DNA from: Stutzerimonas frequens
GTDB lineage: Bacteria > Pseudomonadota > Gammaproteobacteria > Pseudomonadales > Pseudomonadaceae
Direction of reading: 5' to 3'
NCBI RefSeq assembly: GCF_024448335.1
Contig: NZ_JAMOHM010000003.1
Coordinates: 62,001 to 126,000 of the forward strand
DNA length: 64,000 nt
In this document: piece after piece, positions 8,517-16,744 of the stretch
How the letters are laid out: each line of letters starts with the position of its first letter
Numbering within the stretch: the first letter of the stretch is position 1
The notes under the pieces: generated by a model
Database searches by the model: none
What the model saw: only the letters and a program-made list of their open reading frames with translations
Told to the model about the DNA's origin: nothing
Position numbers and translations under genes: made by a program

Positions 8517-8622
8517 ACATCGCGTCTCCCGGGCTTTTATCCCTCCGTGTAGTCCCGTCCCTGGGACCGGAGAACTCTCGGACCAGCGCCCACTCCCTGT
8601 GAGCCGGAACCCTAGTTCTCCT
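8517..8622 (-). promoter_or_regulatory. Guanidine-I riboswitch (ykkC subtype 1), leader of operon A
   Basis: Read on the minus strand, this leader contains the class hallmarks in order: CUAGGGUUCCGG at the 5' end, GGUCCGAGAG in the middle, then ACACGGAGGGAUAAAAG and CCCGGGAGA at the 3' end, with a variable hairpin in between. These match the guanidine-I aptamer as I remember it. The aptamer ends about 45 bases before the binding-protein ATG. I see no clear U-tract terminator, so the output mode (termination or ribosome access) is not decided. It should turn operon A on when free guanidinium is present. Confidence 0.93.
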
Positions 8623-8691
8623 TGAAGTTGCTCCTGATTGTGCCAAGCGTCATGAGTGCCGGAGGCGACTCATCCCGTGCAAGGGGGATAG

Positions 8692-8707
8692 AGCAGTTTG
8701 CGTGCCA
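8692..8707 (-). promoter_or_regulatory. Candidate sigma-54 (-24/-12) promoter of operon A
   Basis: On the minus strand TGGCACGCAAACTGCT matches the RpoN consensus TGGCAC-N5-TTGCW except for one base, with GG and GC at the required 10-base spacing. The predicted start is near 8681, about 60 bases before the riboswitch. It suggests NtrC- or CbrB-type control by nitrogen or carbon-nitrogen status. No enhancer site was recognised. A weaker RpoN-like match lies at 8646-8661. Confidence 0.6.
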
Positions 8708-8935
8708 GATACCGTGAAATTGTCGCCAGGCCACGTCTGGCGCTGCTTGCCCGCGCTTTGCGCTTCCAAGCGAGGCAAGCCGCGTGCGCGAATGCAGGTC
8801 AGCGCAGAGGCTTCGCGCGCTGCAATGGTGCCGCGCAGACGGGTGGCGACGCGCAGTACCGGACGGAAAATCCTGAACGATGGGGATAAGGCTCAGTCGG
8901 AACAAGTGAACCCACGCAAAAACGGGAGCACCGCA

Positions 8936-9022
8936 ATGCTGAAATTTCTCGGAAGCACCGTCGGCATCATCTTTCTCATCGGCCTGATCGTCGTCTTCGG
9001 CCTGTTCGCGCTGATCTTCTGA
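8936..9022 (+). CDS. Possible 28-residue single-helix membrane peptide
   Basis: A very short frame, starting MLKFLGSTVGII and ending in a stop, encodes 28 residues that are almost all hydrophobic after Lys3: one membrane helix with no other domain. GGGAG stands 8 bases before the ATG. It lies 85 bases upstream of the MscS-type gene on the same strand and could be co-transcribed with it. Composition and ribosome site favour a real small protein; the length leaves doubt. The 300 or so bases before it hold the operon A promoter and no other gene. Confidence 0.5.
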   Translation: MLKFLGSTVGIIFLIGLIVVFGLFALIF

Positions 9023-9107
9023 CCACTCCTCGAGCCCTGAGCCGCGGCCGTCCTTCGGCCGACTCGGGGTTGCGCATCCATCCAGACCACCGTTCGCGCT
9101 TTCATCC

Positions 9108-10385
9108 ATGACCGCTTTTTCGTCGCCTGCCCTTGCATTGCTGCTTGCACTGTTGGCGCTGCTGTCTCCGCCGCCGGTCAACGCTCAGGTCGATGACGGT
9201 CTGGCTACGGTGCGCCTGGATGGGCGCGCACTCTTTCGCATCGGCGGTACCGGCGAGCTGGAGGCGCGCCAGCGGGCCCGTCTGATCGAGCGGCAGCTGC
9301 TGGCCGTGCTGGAGGTTCCCGAAGGCATTGCCAAGGCGCGCATTGCCCCGGCGGGGGAAAACGGTGAGGCGCGGCAGATAAGCGTCGCCGGCCGCACCTT
9401 GATGCAGGTGTTCGAAGACGACGCACAGGCCAACGGTCAGACGCTGGATGCCCAGGCCCGGAAGTGGGCCTCGGTGCTGGAGACCGCACTGGTACAGGCC
9501 AGTACACGTCGTACCTCGGAGCGCGCGCGCTTCGTTACCGATGTGCGCGCCAGCGTCGATACCGCCTTCGCACGGCTGGTGGAGGCGGCCGTCAGCATCG
9601 TGCCTCGGGCACTCGCTGCGCTGCTGGTCATCGGCGTATTCTGGGCCCTGGCGGCCGGCGTGCGGGGGCTGACCCGGATCATTTCCGAGCGGTTGGTGCG
9701 CGATCGTACGGTCGAGAACCTGATCAAGCAGGTCAGCTACTACACCGTCTGGTTGCTGGGCCTGATCGTCGCGGCCACCGCTTTCGGATTGGAGCCCAGC
9801 ACGTTGGCAACTGGCCTCGGCCTGACCAGTCTGGCGCTCGGCTTTGCGCTGAAGGACATCCTCTCAAACTTCGTCAGCGGCCTTCTGATCCTCACGCTGC
9901 GGCCGTTCAAACTTGGCGACCAGATCGTCATCGGCGATACCGAGGGCACCGTCGAACGTATCGAACTGCGTGCCACCCAGATCCGTACCTACGATGGTCG
10001 CCGCGTACTGGTACCCAATGCCGAGACCTTCACCTCGCGGGTGACCAACAACACCGCCGCTCCGGTGCGCCGGGCCAAGGTTTTGTGTCATCTGGGGTAT
10101 GGGGTCGAGGTTGCGCAGGTGATGGCGCTGTTGAACGCAGCAGCCCTGGAAACCGAAGGGGTGATCGATACGCCGCCACCCCTCGTCGTGTTACTGGAAC
10201 TGCGGGCTGATGGGCTGACGTTCCAGCTCAACTTCTGGTGCGACTCGAGGCGGTCCGACTTCATGCAGACTGCCTCGCGGGTGCGCATCCGCGTCATCCG
10301 TGCCCTGCGCGACGCCGGCGTGGACCTGCCGGACCCGGGCGCGAGTACCGTAAGGTTGCTGGACGAGCCGCCTGAACAGTCGTGA
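9108..10385 (+). CDS. MscS-family mechanosensitive ion channel
   Basis: A 425-residue inner-membrane channel of the small-conductance mechanosensitive family. A signal peptide (residues 1-26, cut after VNA) precedes a periplasmic segment of about 130 residues. Membrane helices follow near 162-184 and 210-228, and the pore helix near 235-268 includes GFALKDILSNFVSGLLIL, the Gly/Ala-rich pattern of MscS TM3. The beta domain follows (GDQIVIGDTEGTVERI) and a cytoplasmic tail. It releases solutes on osmotic downshock. It is convergent with allophanate hydrolase and not obviously part of guanidine metabolism, although guanidinium uptake and its ammonium product are osmotically active. Confidence 0.9.
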   Translation: MTAFSSPALALLLALLALLSPPPVNAQVDDGLATVRLDGRALFRIGGTGELEARQRARLIERQLLAVLEVPEGIAKARIAPAGENGEARQISVAGRTLMQVFEDDAQANGQTLDAQARKWASVLETALVQASTRRTSERARFVTDVRASVDTAFARLVEAAVSIVPRALAALLVIGVFWALAAGVRGLTRIISERLVRDRTVENLIKQVSYYTVWLLGLIVAATAFGLEPSTLATGLGLTSLALGFALKDILSNFVSGLLILTLRPFKLGDQIVIGDTEGTVERIELRATQIRTYDGRRVLVPNAETFTSRVTNNTAAPVRRAKVLCHLGYGVEVAQVMALLNAAALETEGVIDTPPPLVVLLELRADGLTFQLNFWCDSRRSDFMQTASRVRIRVIRALRDAGVDLPDPGASTVRLLDEPPEQS

Positions 10386-10416
10386 TCACCAGAGAAGATG
10401 GCTGCGTGGCAGTGCT

Positions 10417-12219
10417 TCAGTTACGGCTGGCCAGCCAGGCTTTCCAGCCGCCAAAGCGCGTGATGTCTTCGGCGCCGTCGAGGCCGTAAGCGTCGCAGAT
10501 AAACCCGGTTTCCCAGCGCCCATCCGCCAGCTGCACCTTGCCCAGGCCCAGCGGCGCGGGAATGCCAGTCAGTAAGGAGCCCAGCTCGCTGCTGGGAATG
10601 TCCCAGACCTCCACGGCAATCGCCGCGCCATCCTCGGCGACGCGCACCATCCCCGGACGCAACAGCGGGCCGCCGGCCAGGGCGTAGAGCCTGTAATCCG
10701 GCGAGCTTTGAGTGGCTTCGAGCAGCCGACCGCCGCGCTGGCGCAGCTGCCAGTTCAGCGGTAGACCATCGAGGTGCGCACCGCAGACCACCACGTTCGC
10801 TCGGTCGTTGCGTGCCGGATTCCGCGGCACGGGTCCGGTGATCGCGTTGCCGCCGACCAAGGTGAGATCGGTCTGGCGTTGCAGCGCATCGGCCAGACTC
10901 AGCAGGTATTGGTCGGTGAACACGCGCCCGAACAGCGTCACGCCCCAGGGAAGGCTGTTGTGCATCACGGCGGCCGGTACGGCTACGGCGGCGTAGTCCA
11001 GCATGTTCATGAAGTTGGTGTAGTAGCCCAGGTCCGAATTGCGCTTGACCGGTTCGGCATGAAGTTCGGCGAGCGTCACCGGGCGCGGGTAGGCCGGGGT
11101 CAGTACGCAATCGACTTGAGCCATGATCCGGTCGCAGATGGCCTTGAGCTGCTGCAGGCGGTATTGCGCGCGGAACAGCCCGACCGCCGTGGTCCCCGGG
11201 GCCTTTTCCAGTACCGCCCTGATGACCGGCAGCACGGCGTCGGGCTGCTGCTCGATCAGCGCGCCCGCCACGCTGTAGCGCTCGGCGACCCAGGGGCCTT
11301 CGTAGAGCAGGCGTGCAGCTTCGAGAAAGGGCTCGAAGTCAATCTCCACCGGCTCGCCGCCGATGGCTTTCAGATGCTCGATTGTGGCGGCGAACAACGC
11401 CGGGCTTTCCGCGCAGCCGAGAAATTCGGGGTGCTGGGGTATGCCGAAGCGGAAGGTCTTGATCTGGCCGAAGGCCGAGCCGTCGTTCCACAGCGGGTTG
11501 GCGCGGCTGTACTCGTCGCGCGGATCGAGCCTGGCGGTGAGCGCCAGCAGCTGGCTGGCTTCGGCCGCCGTGGCGGTGAAGAAGGTCACGCAGTCCAGCG
11601 TGCGGCAGGCCGGGACAACGCCGGCGGTGGAGATCAGCCCTTTGCTGGCCTTCAGGCCCACCAGGTTGTTCAGTGCCGCCGGCACGCGGCCGGAACCGGC
11701 GGTATCGGTGCCCAGGGCGAAGCTTGTCAGCCCCAGCGCCACGGCCAGCGAGGAGCCAGCGCTGGAGCCGCCGGAGGGGTAGTCCGGGTGCACCGAGTTG
11801 CGGCATTCGCCATAGGGCGAGCGGGTGCCGTTGAGGCCGGTGGCGAACTGGTCGAGGTTGGTCTTGCCCAGCGGCACCGCGCCCAGGGCGATCAGCTGCT
11901 CGACGATCGTCGCGCTGGTTTCGGGCGTGTAGGCGAAGGCCGGGCAGGCGGCAGTGGTGGTGACGCCGGCCAGGTCGATGTTGTCCTTGATGGCGAAGGG
12001 GATGCCGTAGAGCGGCAGCTCGGCGGGCGTCTTGCCGTCGAGGGCGGCCAGGTAGGGCTCGAGCTCCTCGGCGCTCAGCAGGTGGATGAAGGCGTTGAAC
12101 TCGCCGTTAAGCGCCGCGGCCCTGTCGCGCAGTTCGAGGATCAGCTGGCGCGGGGTGGTGGTGCCTTCGGCATAGGCGGTGCGCAGGGTGGCCAGGCGCA
12201 GGTCAAAAGTCGTGGTCAT
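10417..12219 (-). CDS. atzF: Allophanate hydrolase
   Basis: A 600-residue cytoplasmic enzyme that hydrolyses allophanate to ammonia and CO2. The N-terminal amidase-signature domain shows the Ser-cisSer-Lys triad: Lys78 (FAIKDN), Ser152 in GGSSAGSS and nucleophile Ser176 in TDTAGS. The C-terminal part from about 460 is the smaller domain typical of AtzF/Dur1-type enzymes. It is the last gene of operon B, 118 bases after the carboxylase, and completes guanidine degradation; it could also take allophanate from biuret made by the operon A hydrolase. The gap before it holds a repeat, so expression may drop at this point. Confidence 0.94.
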   Translation of the reverse strand: MTTTFDLRLATLRTAYAEGTTTPRQLILELRDRAAALNGEFNAFIHLLSAEELEPYLAALDGKTPAELPLYGIPFAIKDNIDLAGVTTTAACPAFAYTPETSATIVEQLIALGAVPLGKTNLDQFATGLNGTRSPYGECRNSVHPDYPSGGSSAGSSLAVALGLTSFALGTDTAGSGRVPAALNNLVGLKASKGLISTAGVVPACRTLDCVTFFTATAAEASQLLALTARLDPRDEYSRANPLWNDGSAFGQIKTFRFGIPQHPEFLGCAESPALFAATIEHLKAIGGEPVEIDFEPFLEAARLLYEGPWVAERYSVAGALIEQQPDAVLPVIRAVLEKAPGTTAVGLFRAQYRLQQLKAICDRIMAQVDCVLTPAYPRPVTLAELHAEPVKRNSDLGYYTNFMNMLDYAAVAVPAAVMHNSLPWGVTLFGRVFTDQYLLSLADALQRQTDLTLVGGNAITGPVPRNPARNDRANVVVCGAHLDGLPLNWQLRQRGGRLLEATQSSPDYRLYALAGGPLLRPGMVRVAEDGAAIAVEVWDIPSSELGSLLTGIPAPLGLGKVQLADGRWETGFICDAYGLDGAEDITRFGGWKAWLASRN

Positions 12220-12231
12220 CTCATGTCCCTC

Positions 12232-12325
12232 GTAGGGTGGAAAACGGCGAAGCCTTTTCCACCGCGATGTTCGTTGCCGGCCCGCTGGGCCGGTTGGTGG
12301 ACAGGTAAAGCGCTGTCCACCCTAC
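12232..12325. repeat. Inverted-repeat intergenic element with GTAGGGTGGA ends
   Basis: Perfect 10-bp terminal inverted repeats (GTAGGGTGGA at 12232-12241, TCCACCCTAC at 12316-12325) flank an internal 7-bp stem, CCGGCCC/GGGCCGG (12277-12293). It fills the gap between carboxylase and allophanate hydrolase. A shorter relative lies at 37739-37768. It looks like a dispersed REP/MITE-like intergenic repeat. Confidence 0.7.
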
Positions 12326-12337
12326 AGTTGCTTGGGC

Positions 12338-15300
12338 TCACGCCTCCTCGATCACCACCACCCGCTGGCCGGCGCGCACCGGCGAGCCGGGCTGGGCGCG
12401 GACTTCCTTGACCACGCCGGCAACCGGCGCGGTGAGCGGGATTTCCATCTTCATGCTCTCAAGAATCACCAGCACGTCGCCGACCTCGACCCGCGCACCC
12501 TCGGCCACAGAGACCTGCCAGAGATTGCCGGCGATATGGCTCTCGATGCCGTGCTGGCCGGCGCCGAGCGGGGTGTCTTCGCCCAAATCGGCGGCGACTT
12601 CCTCGCTCTCGAAATGCGCCTGACCCGATTCGATCCAGCGCTGGCGCTCGGCGTCGAAGGCGCCGCGCTGCTGGCGGCGGAAGGCCTCGATGCTGTCGGC
12701 CTCGGCGGCAAGAAAGTCCTGGTAGTCGGACAGGCGCAGCTCGGTGTTCTCGATCTTCAGCGGGTAGCGGCCCAGCGGGAAGTCGCGGCGGATCCTCAAC
12801 AGCTCCTCCGCCGAGACCGGGTAGAAGCGGATCTGGTCGAAGAAGCGCAACAGCCACGGCTGGCCGCCGAACGCCTCGACCGCGCGGTAGCGGTTCCACA
12901 TCTGCAGGGTGCGGCCGACGAACTGGTAGCCGCCCGGGCCTTCCATGCCGTAGATGCACATGTAGGCGCCGCCGATGCCCACCGAGTTCTCCGCGGTCCA
13001 GGTGCGCGCCGGGTTGTACTTGGTAGTGACCAGGCGGTGGCGCGGGTCCAGCGGGGTGGCCACCGGCGCGCCGAGGTAGACGTCGCCCAGGCCCATCACC
13101 AGGTAGCTGGCGTCGAACACGGTCTGAAACACCGCCTGCAGATTCGGCAGGTCGTTGATGCGGCGGATGAACTCCAGGTTGCTCGGGCACCAGGGCGCGT
13201 CCTTGCGCACCGTGGTCATGTACTTCTCGATGGCCAACTGGCAGGCCGGGTCGTCCCAGGACAGCGGCAGGTGGACGATGCGCGACGGTACTTTCAGATC
13301 CTGCGCGGCGCACATCGCGTCCCATTCACCGGCGACGATGTCGAGCAGAGTCTGCAGCGCCAGGGTTTCCGGCTGGTAGTGCACCTGCAGGGAGCGGATG
13401 CCGGGAGTGAGGTCGATGACGCCGTCCAACTGCTTGGCCTCCAGCGCCTGCATCAGCGCATGGCCACGGAAGCGCAGCACCAGGTCCAACTCCGGTTGGC
13501 CGATTTCCAGCAAGAGGTGGGTGTCGCCGGAGAGGCGCGCGACCAGGCGCGTATCCGCCTCGCCGATATCCAGCACGATGGGCGATTGCAGCGCCACCGG
13601 CACGCACGGCACCGGCGCGGCGGCAAGACTGGCGCACTCGATGTTGGCTGCCTGGGCCAGCTTGCGTGCGGTAGCTACGTCCACCGGTACGAAACGCACT
13701 CTGTCGCCGGCCTTGAGCTGGCCGAGCTGCCAGAGGTCGGCTTCGATAATGGTCACCGGGCAGACGAAGCCGCCCAGGCTCGGGCCGTCCGGGCCGAGGA
13801 TCACCGGCATGTCGCCGGTGAAGTCCACCGCGCCGATGGCGTAGGGGTTGTCGTGGATGTTCGACGGGTGCAGGCCGGCCTCGCCGCCGCTCTCGCGCAC
13901 CCACTCGGGCTTGGGTCCGATCAGGCGCACGCCGGTGCGGCTGGAGTTGAAGTGCACTTCCCAGTCGGTGCCGAAGAAGGTCTGGATATAGCCCTCGGTG
14001 AAATACTCCGGCGCGCCGTGGGGGCCGTAGATCACCCGGATCTCGCGCACCGCCGGCAGCTCGCTGCACAGCTCGGCGGCGAGCCTGGCGCCGGCAGACG
14101 AGTCGCTCAGCGGAGCCAGGTGCAGCACGTCGCCGGCGCGCAGGGCGCGGCCGCCGTGGCCGCCGAACTGGCCGAGGGTGAAGGTGCTCTTGCTGCCCAG
14201 ATACTCCGGCACCTGCACCCCGCCGCGCACGGCCAGGTAGGAGCGCGCACCGGCGCCGGCAATAGTGCCGATGGTCAGGGTGCGGCCGGCCGGGACGAAA
14301 ATGGCGGTGCACATCGGCTGTTCGACGTCATCGAGCTTCACGGGGATCGCGGCGCCGGTCAGCGCCACCACCGCGTCGGTGTTGAAGCGCAGGATCGGTC
14401 CGCTCATGGTGATCTCCAGCCCGGCGGCGTCCTCGGGGTTGCCCACCAGGGCGTTGCCCAGGCGCAGCGCGCGGCTGTCCATCGGGCCGGACGGCGGCAC
14501 GCCCACCGCCCAGTAGCCGAGGCGGCCGGGGAAGTCCTGCACGGTGGTCTGGGTGCCGGCGCTGATCACCTCGAAGGTATCGGCCTTGTAGCTGAGGCCT
14601 TCCAGACAGCGGGTCCAGGGGTTGCCGCTGGCGAATGGGGTGAAGGCAAGAATCTGGCGCAGATAATCGCGGTTGGTTTCCACACCGTAGAGCAGGGTGT
14701 CGCCGAGGGCGGCGTCCATCGCGACGCGGGCATCCTCGCGGCTCGGGGACCAGGTGATGACCTTGGCGATCATCGGGTCGAAGTAGGGCGGGATTTCGCA
14801 GCCGGCCTCGACCCAGGTGTCGATACGCAGGGCTTTGCCGTCGGCTGCAGGGAAGCTCGCGGCGGTGAGCAAACCGGGGCTCGGCTGGAAATCCCGGCCC
14901 GGGTCTTCGGCGTAGACGCGTGCCTGGATCGCGTGGCCGCTGGGCTTGAGACCCTTCACCAGCTCGGCCAAAGGCGGCAGGTCGCTGGCGGCCAGCTCGA
15001 TCATCCAGCGCACCAGATCGACGCCCCAGACCTGCTCGGTGACGCCGTGCTCCACCTGCAGACGGGTGTTCACCTCGAGGAAGTAGAAGCGCTGGGCTTC
15101 GGCGTCGTAGACGAACTCCACGGTGCCGGCGCTGCGATAGCTGACCGCCTTGGCCAGGGTGATCGCCGCCTCGCACAGGGCCTCGGCCATGCCGGTCGGC
15201 AGGTTCGGCGCCGGGGTTTCCTCCAGCACCTTCTGGTTGCGCCGCTGTACCGAGCAGTCGCGCACGCCCAAGGCGATGACTTCGCCGGCGCCGTCGCCGA

Positions 15301-15937
15301 ACACCTGCACCTCCAGGTGGCGGGCGCGTTCGATGTATTTCTCGATGAACACGCCCGAATCGCTGAAGTTGTTCTGCCCCAGACGCTTGACCGCGTCGAA
15401 GGCATCAGTGAGCTCCGCCGCCGAGCGGCACACGCGCATGCCGATACCGCCACCGCCAGCGGTGCTTTTGAGCATCACCGGGTAGCCGACCTGCTCGGCT
15501 GCGCCGAGGGCATCGGCGAGGCTGCCGAGCAGCTCGGTGCCCTCCAGCATCGGTACGCCGCGTTGTTTGGCCAAGGCGCGGGCGGTGTGCTTGAGGCCAA
15601 ACACCCGCAGCTGTTCCGGCGTCGGGCCGACGAAGGCGATCCCGGCGGCCTCGCAGGCTTCGGCAAACGCCGCGTTCTCGGAGAGAAAACCGTAGCCGGG
15701 GTGGATGGCTTTCGCGCCGGTTTCACGGGCGATGCGGAGAATTTTCTGCGCGTCCAGATAAGTCTGTGTGGCCGGGCCTTCGCCCAGGCTGTGGGCCTCG
15801 TCGGCCTGCTGCAGATGCAGGCTGGCGGCGTCGGCCTCGGAGTAGACGGCGACGCCGTTCACATTCAGGTTGCGCAGCGTACGCAGGATGCGGCAGGCAA
15901 TGGCGCCGCGGTTGGCGATCAACAGTTTGTCGAACAT
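12338..15937 (-). CDS. Guanidine carboxylase (urea carboxylase family), biotin-dependent
   Basis: A 1199-residue multidomain enzyme. Residues 1-450 are biotin carboxylase (NRGAIACRI at 9-17, ATP loop GGGGIG at 161-166). The middle is the KipI/KipA-like carboxyltransferase region (GYWAVGVPPSGPMDSRALRL and later LSWDDPAC), and the C-terminus is a biotinyl domain with ESMKME, biotin on Lys1163. It uses ATP and bicarbonate to carboxylate guanidine or urea. The neighbouring DUF1989 pair, allophanate hydrolase and guanidine riboswitch favour guanidine. The ATG was chosen over an upstream TTG because GAGGG lies 9 bases before it. The residue that distinguishes guanidine from urea was not checked. 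Confidence 0.92.
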   Translation of the reverse strand: MFDKLLIANRGAIACRILRTLRNLNVNGVAVYSEADAASLHLQQADEAHSLGEGPATQTYLDAQKILRIARETGAKAIHPGYGFLSENAAFAEACEAAGIAFVGPTPEQLRVFGLKHTARALAKQRGVPMLEGTELLGSLADALGAAEQVGYPVMLKSTAGGGGIGMRVCRSAAELTDAFDAVKRLGQNNFSDSGVFIEKYIERARHLEVQVFGDGAGEVIALGVRDCSVQRRNQKVLEETPAPNLPTGMAEALCEAAITLAKAVSYRSAGTVEFVYDAEAQRFYFLEVNTRLQVEHGVTEQVWGVDLVRWMIELAASDLPPLAELVKGLKPSGHAIQARVYAEDPGRDFQPSPGLLTAASFPAADGKALRIDTWVEAGCEIPPYFDPMIAKVITWSPSREDARVAMDAALGDTLLYGVETNRDYLRQILAFTPFASGNPWTRCLEGLSYKADTFEVISAGTQTTVQDFPGRLGYWAVGVPPSGPMDSRALRLGNALVGNPEDAAGLEITMSGPILRFNTDAVVALTGAAIPVKLDDVEQPMCTAIFVPAGRTLTIGTIAGAGARSYLAVRGGVQVPEYLGSKSTFTLGQFGGHGGRALRAGDVLHLAPLSDSSAGARLAAELCSELPAVREIRVIYGPHGAPEYFTEGYIQTFFGTDWEVHFNSSRTGVRLIGPKPEWVRESGGEAGLHPSNIHDNPYAIGAVDFTGDMPVILGPDGPSLGGFVCPVTIIEADLWQLGQLKAGDRVRFVPVDVATARKLAQAANIECASLAAAPVPCVPVALQSPIVLDIGEADTRLVARLSGDTHLLLEIGQPELDLVLRFRGHALMQALEAKQLDGVIDLTPGIRSLQVHYQPETLALQTLLDIVAGEWDAMCAAQDLKVPSRIVHLPLSWDDPACQLAIEKYMTTVRKDAPWCPSNLEFIRRINDLPNLQAVFQTVFDASYLVMGLGDVYLGAPVATPLDPRHRLVTTKYNPARTWTAENSVGIGGAYMCIYGMEGPGGYQFVGRTLQMWNRYRAVEAFGGQPWLLRFFDQIRFYPVSAEELLRIRRDFPLGRYPLKIENTELRLSDYQDFLAAEADSIEAFRRQQRGAFDAERQRWIESGQAHFESEEVAADLGEDTPLGAGQHGIESHIAGNLWQVSVAEGARVEVGDVLVILESMKMEIPLTAPVAGVVKEVRAQPGSPVRAGQRVVVIEEA

Positions 15938-15976
15938 GGTCAATAACCCTCGAAGGGCTGGCGGGCCGTCCCGCCT

Positions 15977-16105
15977 TTATTCATCAGTGCCACGGCCGTC
16001 CGTGGTTGGGGAGGGTTTCTTCTTTGCCGGCCGCTGGGGTCGCTGCCCGGCGCGTGCCTGCAGCAGCGGCAGCAGGTAGCGACGCAAGAGCGGGATCAGT
16101 TCCAC
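15977..16105 (-). CDS. Possible 42-residue small ORF between deiminase and carboxylase
   Basis: A GTG-initiated frame of 42 residues overlaps the end of the DUF1989 gene by 10 bases. It begins with a hydrophobic/basic helix-like part ([14 protein letters not shown]) and ends in a Lys/Pro-rich tail ([11 protein letters not shown]). GAGG sits about 8 bases before the GTG inside the upstream gene, and the frame stops 40 bases before the carboxylase. It could be a real small subunit, a coupling ORF, or chance. No family is recognised. Confidence 0.3.
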   Translation of the reverse strand: MELIPLLRRYLLPLLQARAGQRPQRPAKKKPSPTTDGRGTDE

Positions 16106-16731
16106 ACCAACACCTCGGCCGGCGTCGGGTTCCAGCCGTTGCAGGGGTTGTTCAGCTGCGGGCAGTTGGAGATCAGCACGATCACGTCCTGCTCGGCCTT
16201 GAGCTCCACATACTTGCCTGGCGCGGAGATGCCGTCGGCGAACGTCAGGCCTCCTTCGGGCGTCACCGGCACGTTCATGAAGAAGTTGATGTTGGCGCCA
16301 ATGTCGCGCTTGGTCAGGCGACCGTCGTTGAGGCTCGCGCGCAGGAAGTTGTCACGGCAGCTGTGCATGTAGCGCTTGTCCAGCGCGTAGCGCACCACGT
16401 TGCTCTCCTGGGCGCAGGCCCCGCCGAGGGTGTCATGGCGGCCGCAGGTGTCGGCGGTGATGGTCAGAAGCGGATTGCCGAGGTTCGAATAGAGCACCGT
16501 GCCGGTGGTGAGGTAGACGCGGTTCTGCCGGCGCAGGGTGCGCTGCGGGTCGTAGCGCTCGCGCGGGTTTTTCGCGCTGAAGAACAGGGTGTCCACCGCC
16601 TGGTTGCCTTCGAGATCGAGCAGGCGCAGGGTCTGTCCGGCCTTGACTTCGAACAGGTACGGTTCGCCGGCCGGGATCACATGGCGGAAGGCGGCGGTTT
16701 CGGGGTGCAGGCTGCTTTCGGTAAGGCTCAT
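16096..16731 (-). CDS. DUF1989 urea-carboxylase-associated protein, carboxyguanidine deiminase subunit
   Basis: A 211-residue protein of the DUF1989 family, one of the two urea-carboxylase-associated proteins now known as carboxyguanidine deiminase subunits (CgdA/CgdB; I do not assign which). They convert carboxyguanidine from the carboxylase to allophanate and ammonia. Typical blocks are [24 protein letters not shown], split here at about 25-48, and [17 protein letters not shown], with conserved Asp, Cys and His that likely bind metal. The start ATG follows GAGGAGGTG, and the ribosome site overlaps the end of the paired gene. The two subunits share a fold but only partial identity. Confidence 0.88.
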   Translation of the reverse strand: MSLTESSLHPETAAFRHVIPAGEPYLFEVKAGQTLRLLDLEGNQAVDTLFFSAKNPRERYDPQRTLRRQNRVYLTTGTVLYSNLGNPLLTITADTCGRHDTLGGACAQESNVVRYALDKRYMHSCRDNFLRASLNDGRLTKRDIGANINFFMNVPVTPEGGLTFADGISAPGKYVELKAEQDVIVLISNCPQLNNPCNGWNPTPAEVLVWN

Positions 16732-16744
16732 CGCGGCCACCTCC

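Noticed and set aside
8630..8645. TGGCACAATCAGGAGC just before riboswitch A
   Set aside because: GG and GC are 11 bases apart instead of the 10 needed by sigma-54.
8646..8661. Second sigma-54-like site (CGGCACTCATGACGCT) closer to riboswitch A
   Set aside because: Weaker match at both boxes than the site at 8692-8707; kept only as an alternative.
12338..15946. A very long open frame on the plus strand opposite the carboxylase gene
   Set aside because: It mirrors the GC-rich codon pattern of the minus-strand carboxylase and has no domain; the minus strand carries the biotin carboxylase and biotinyl motifs.
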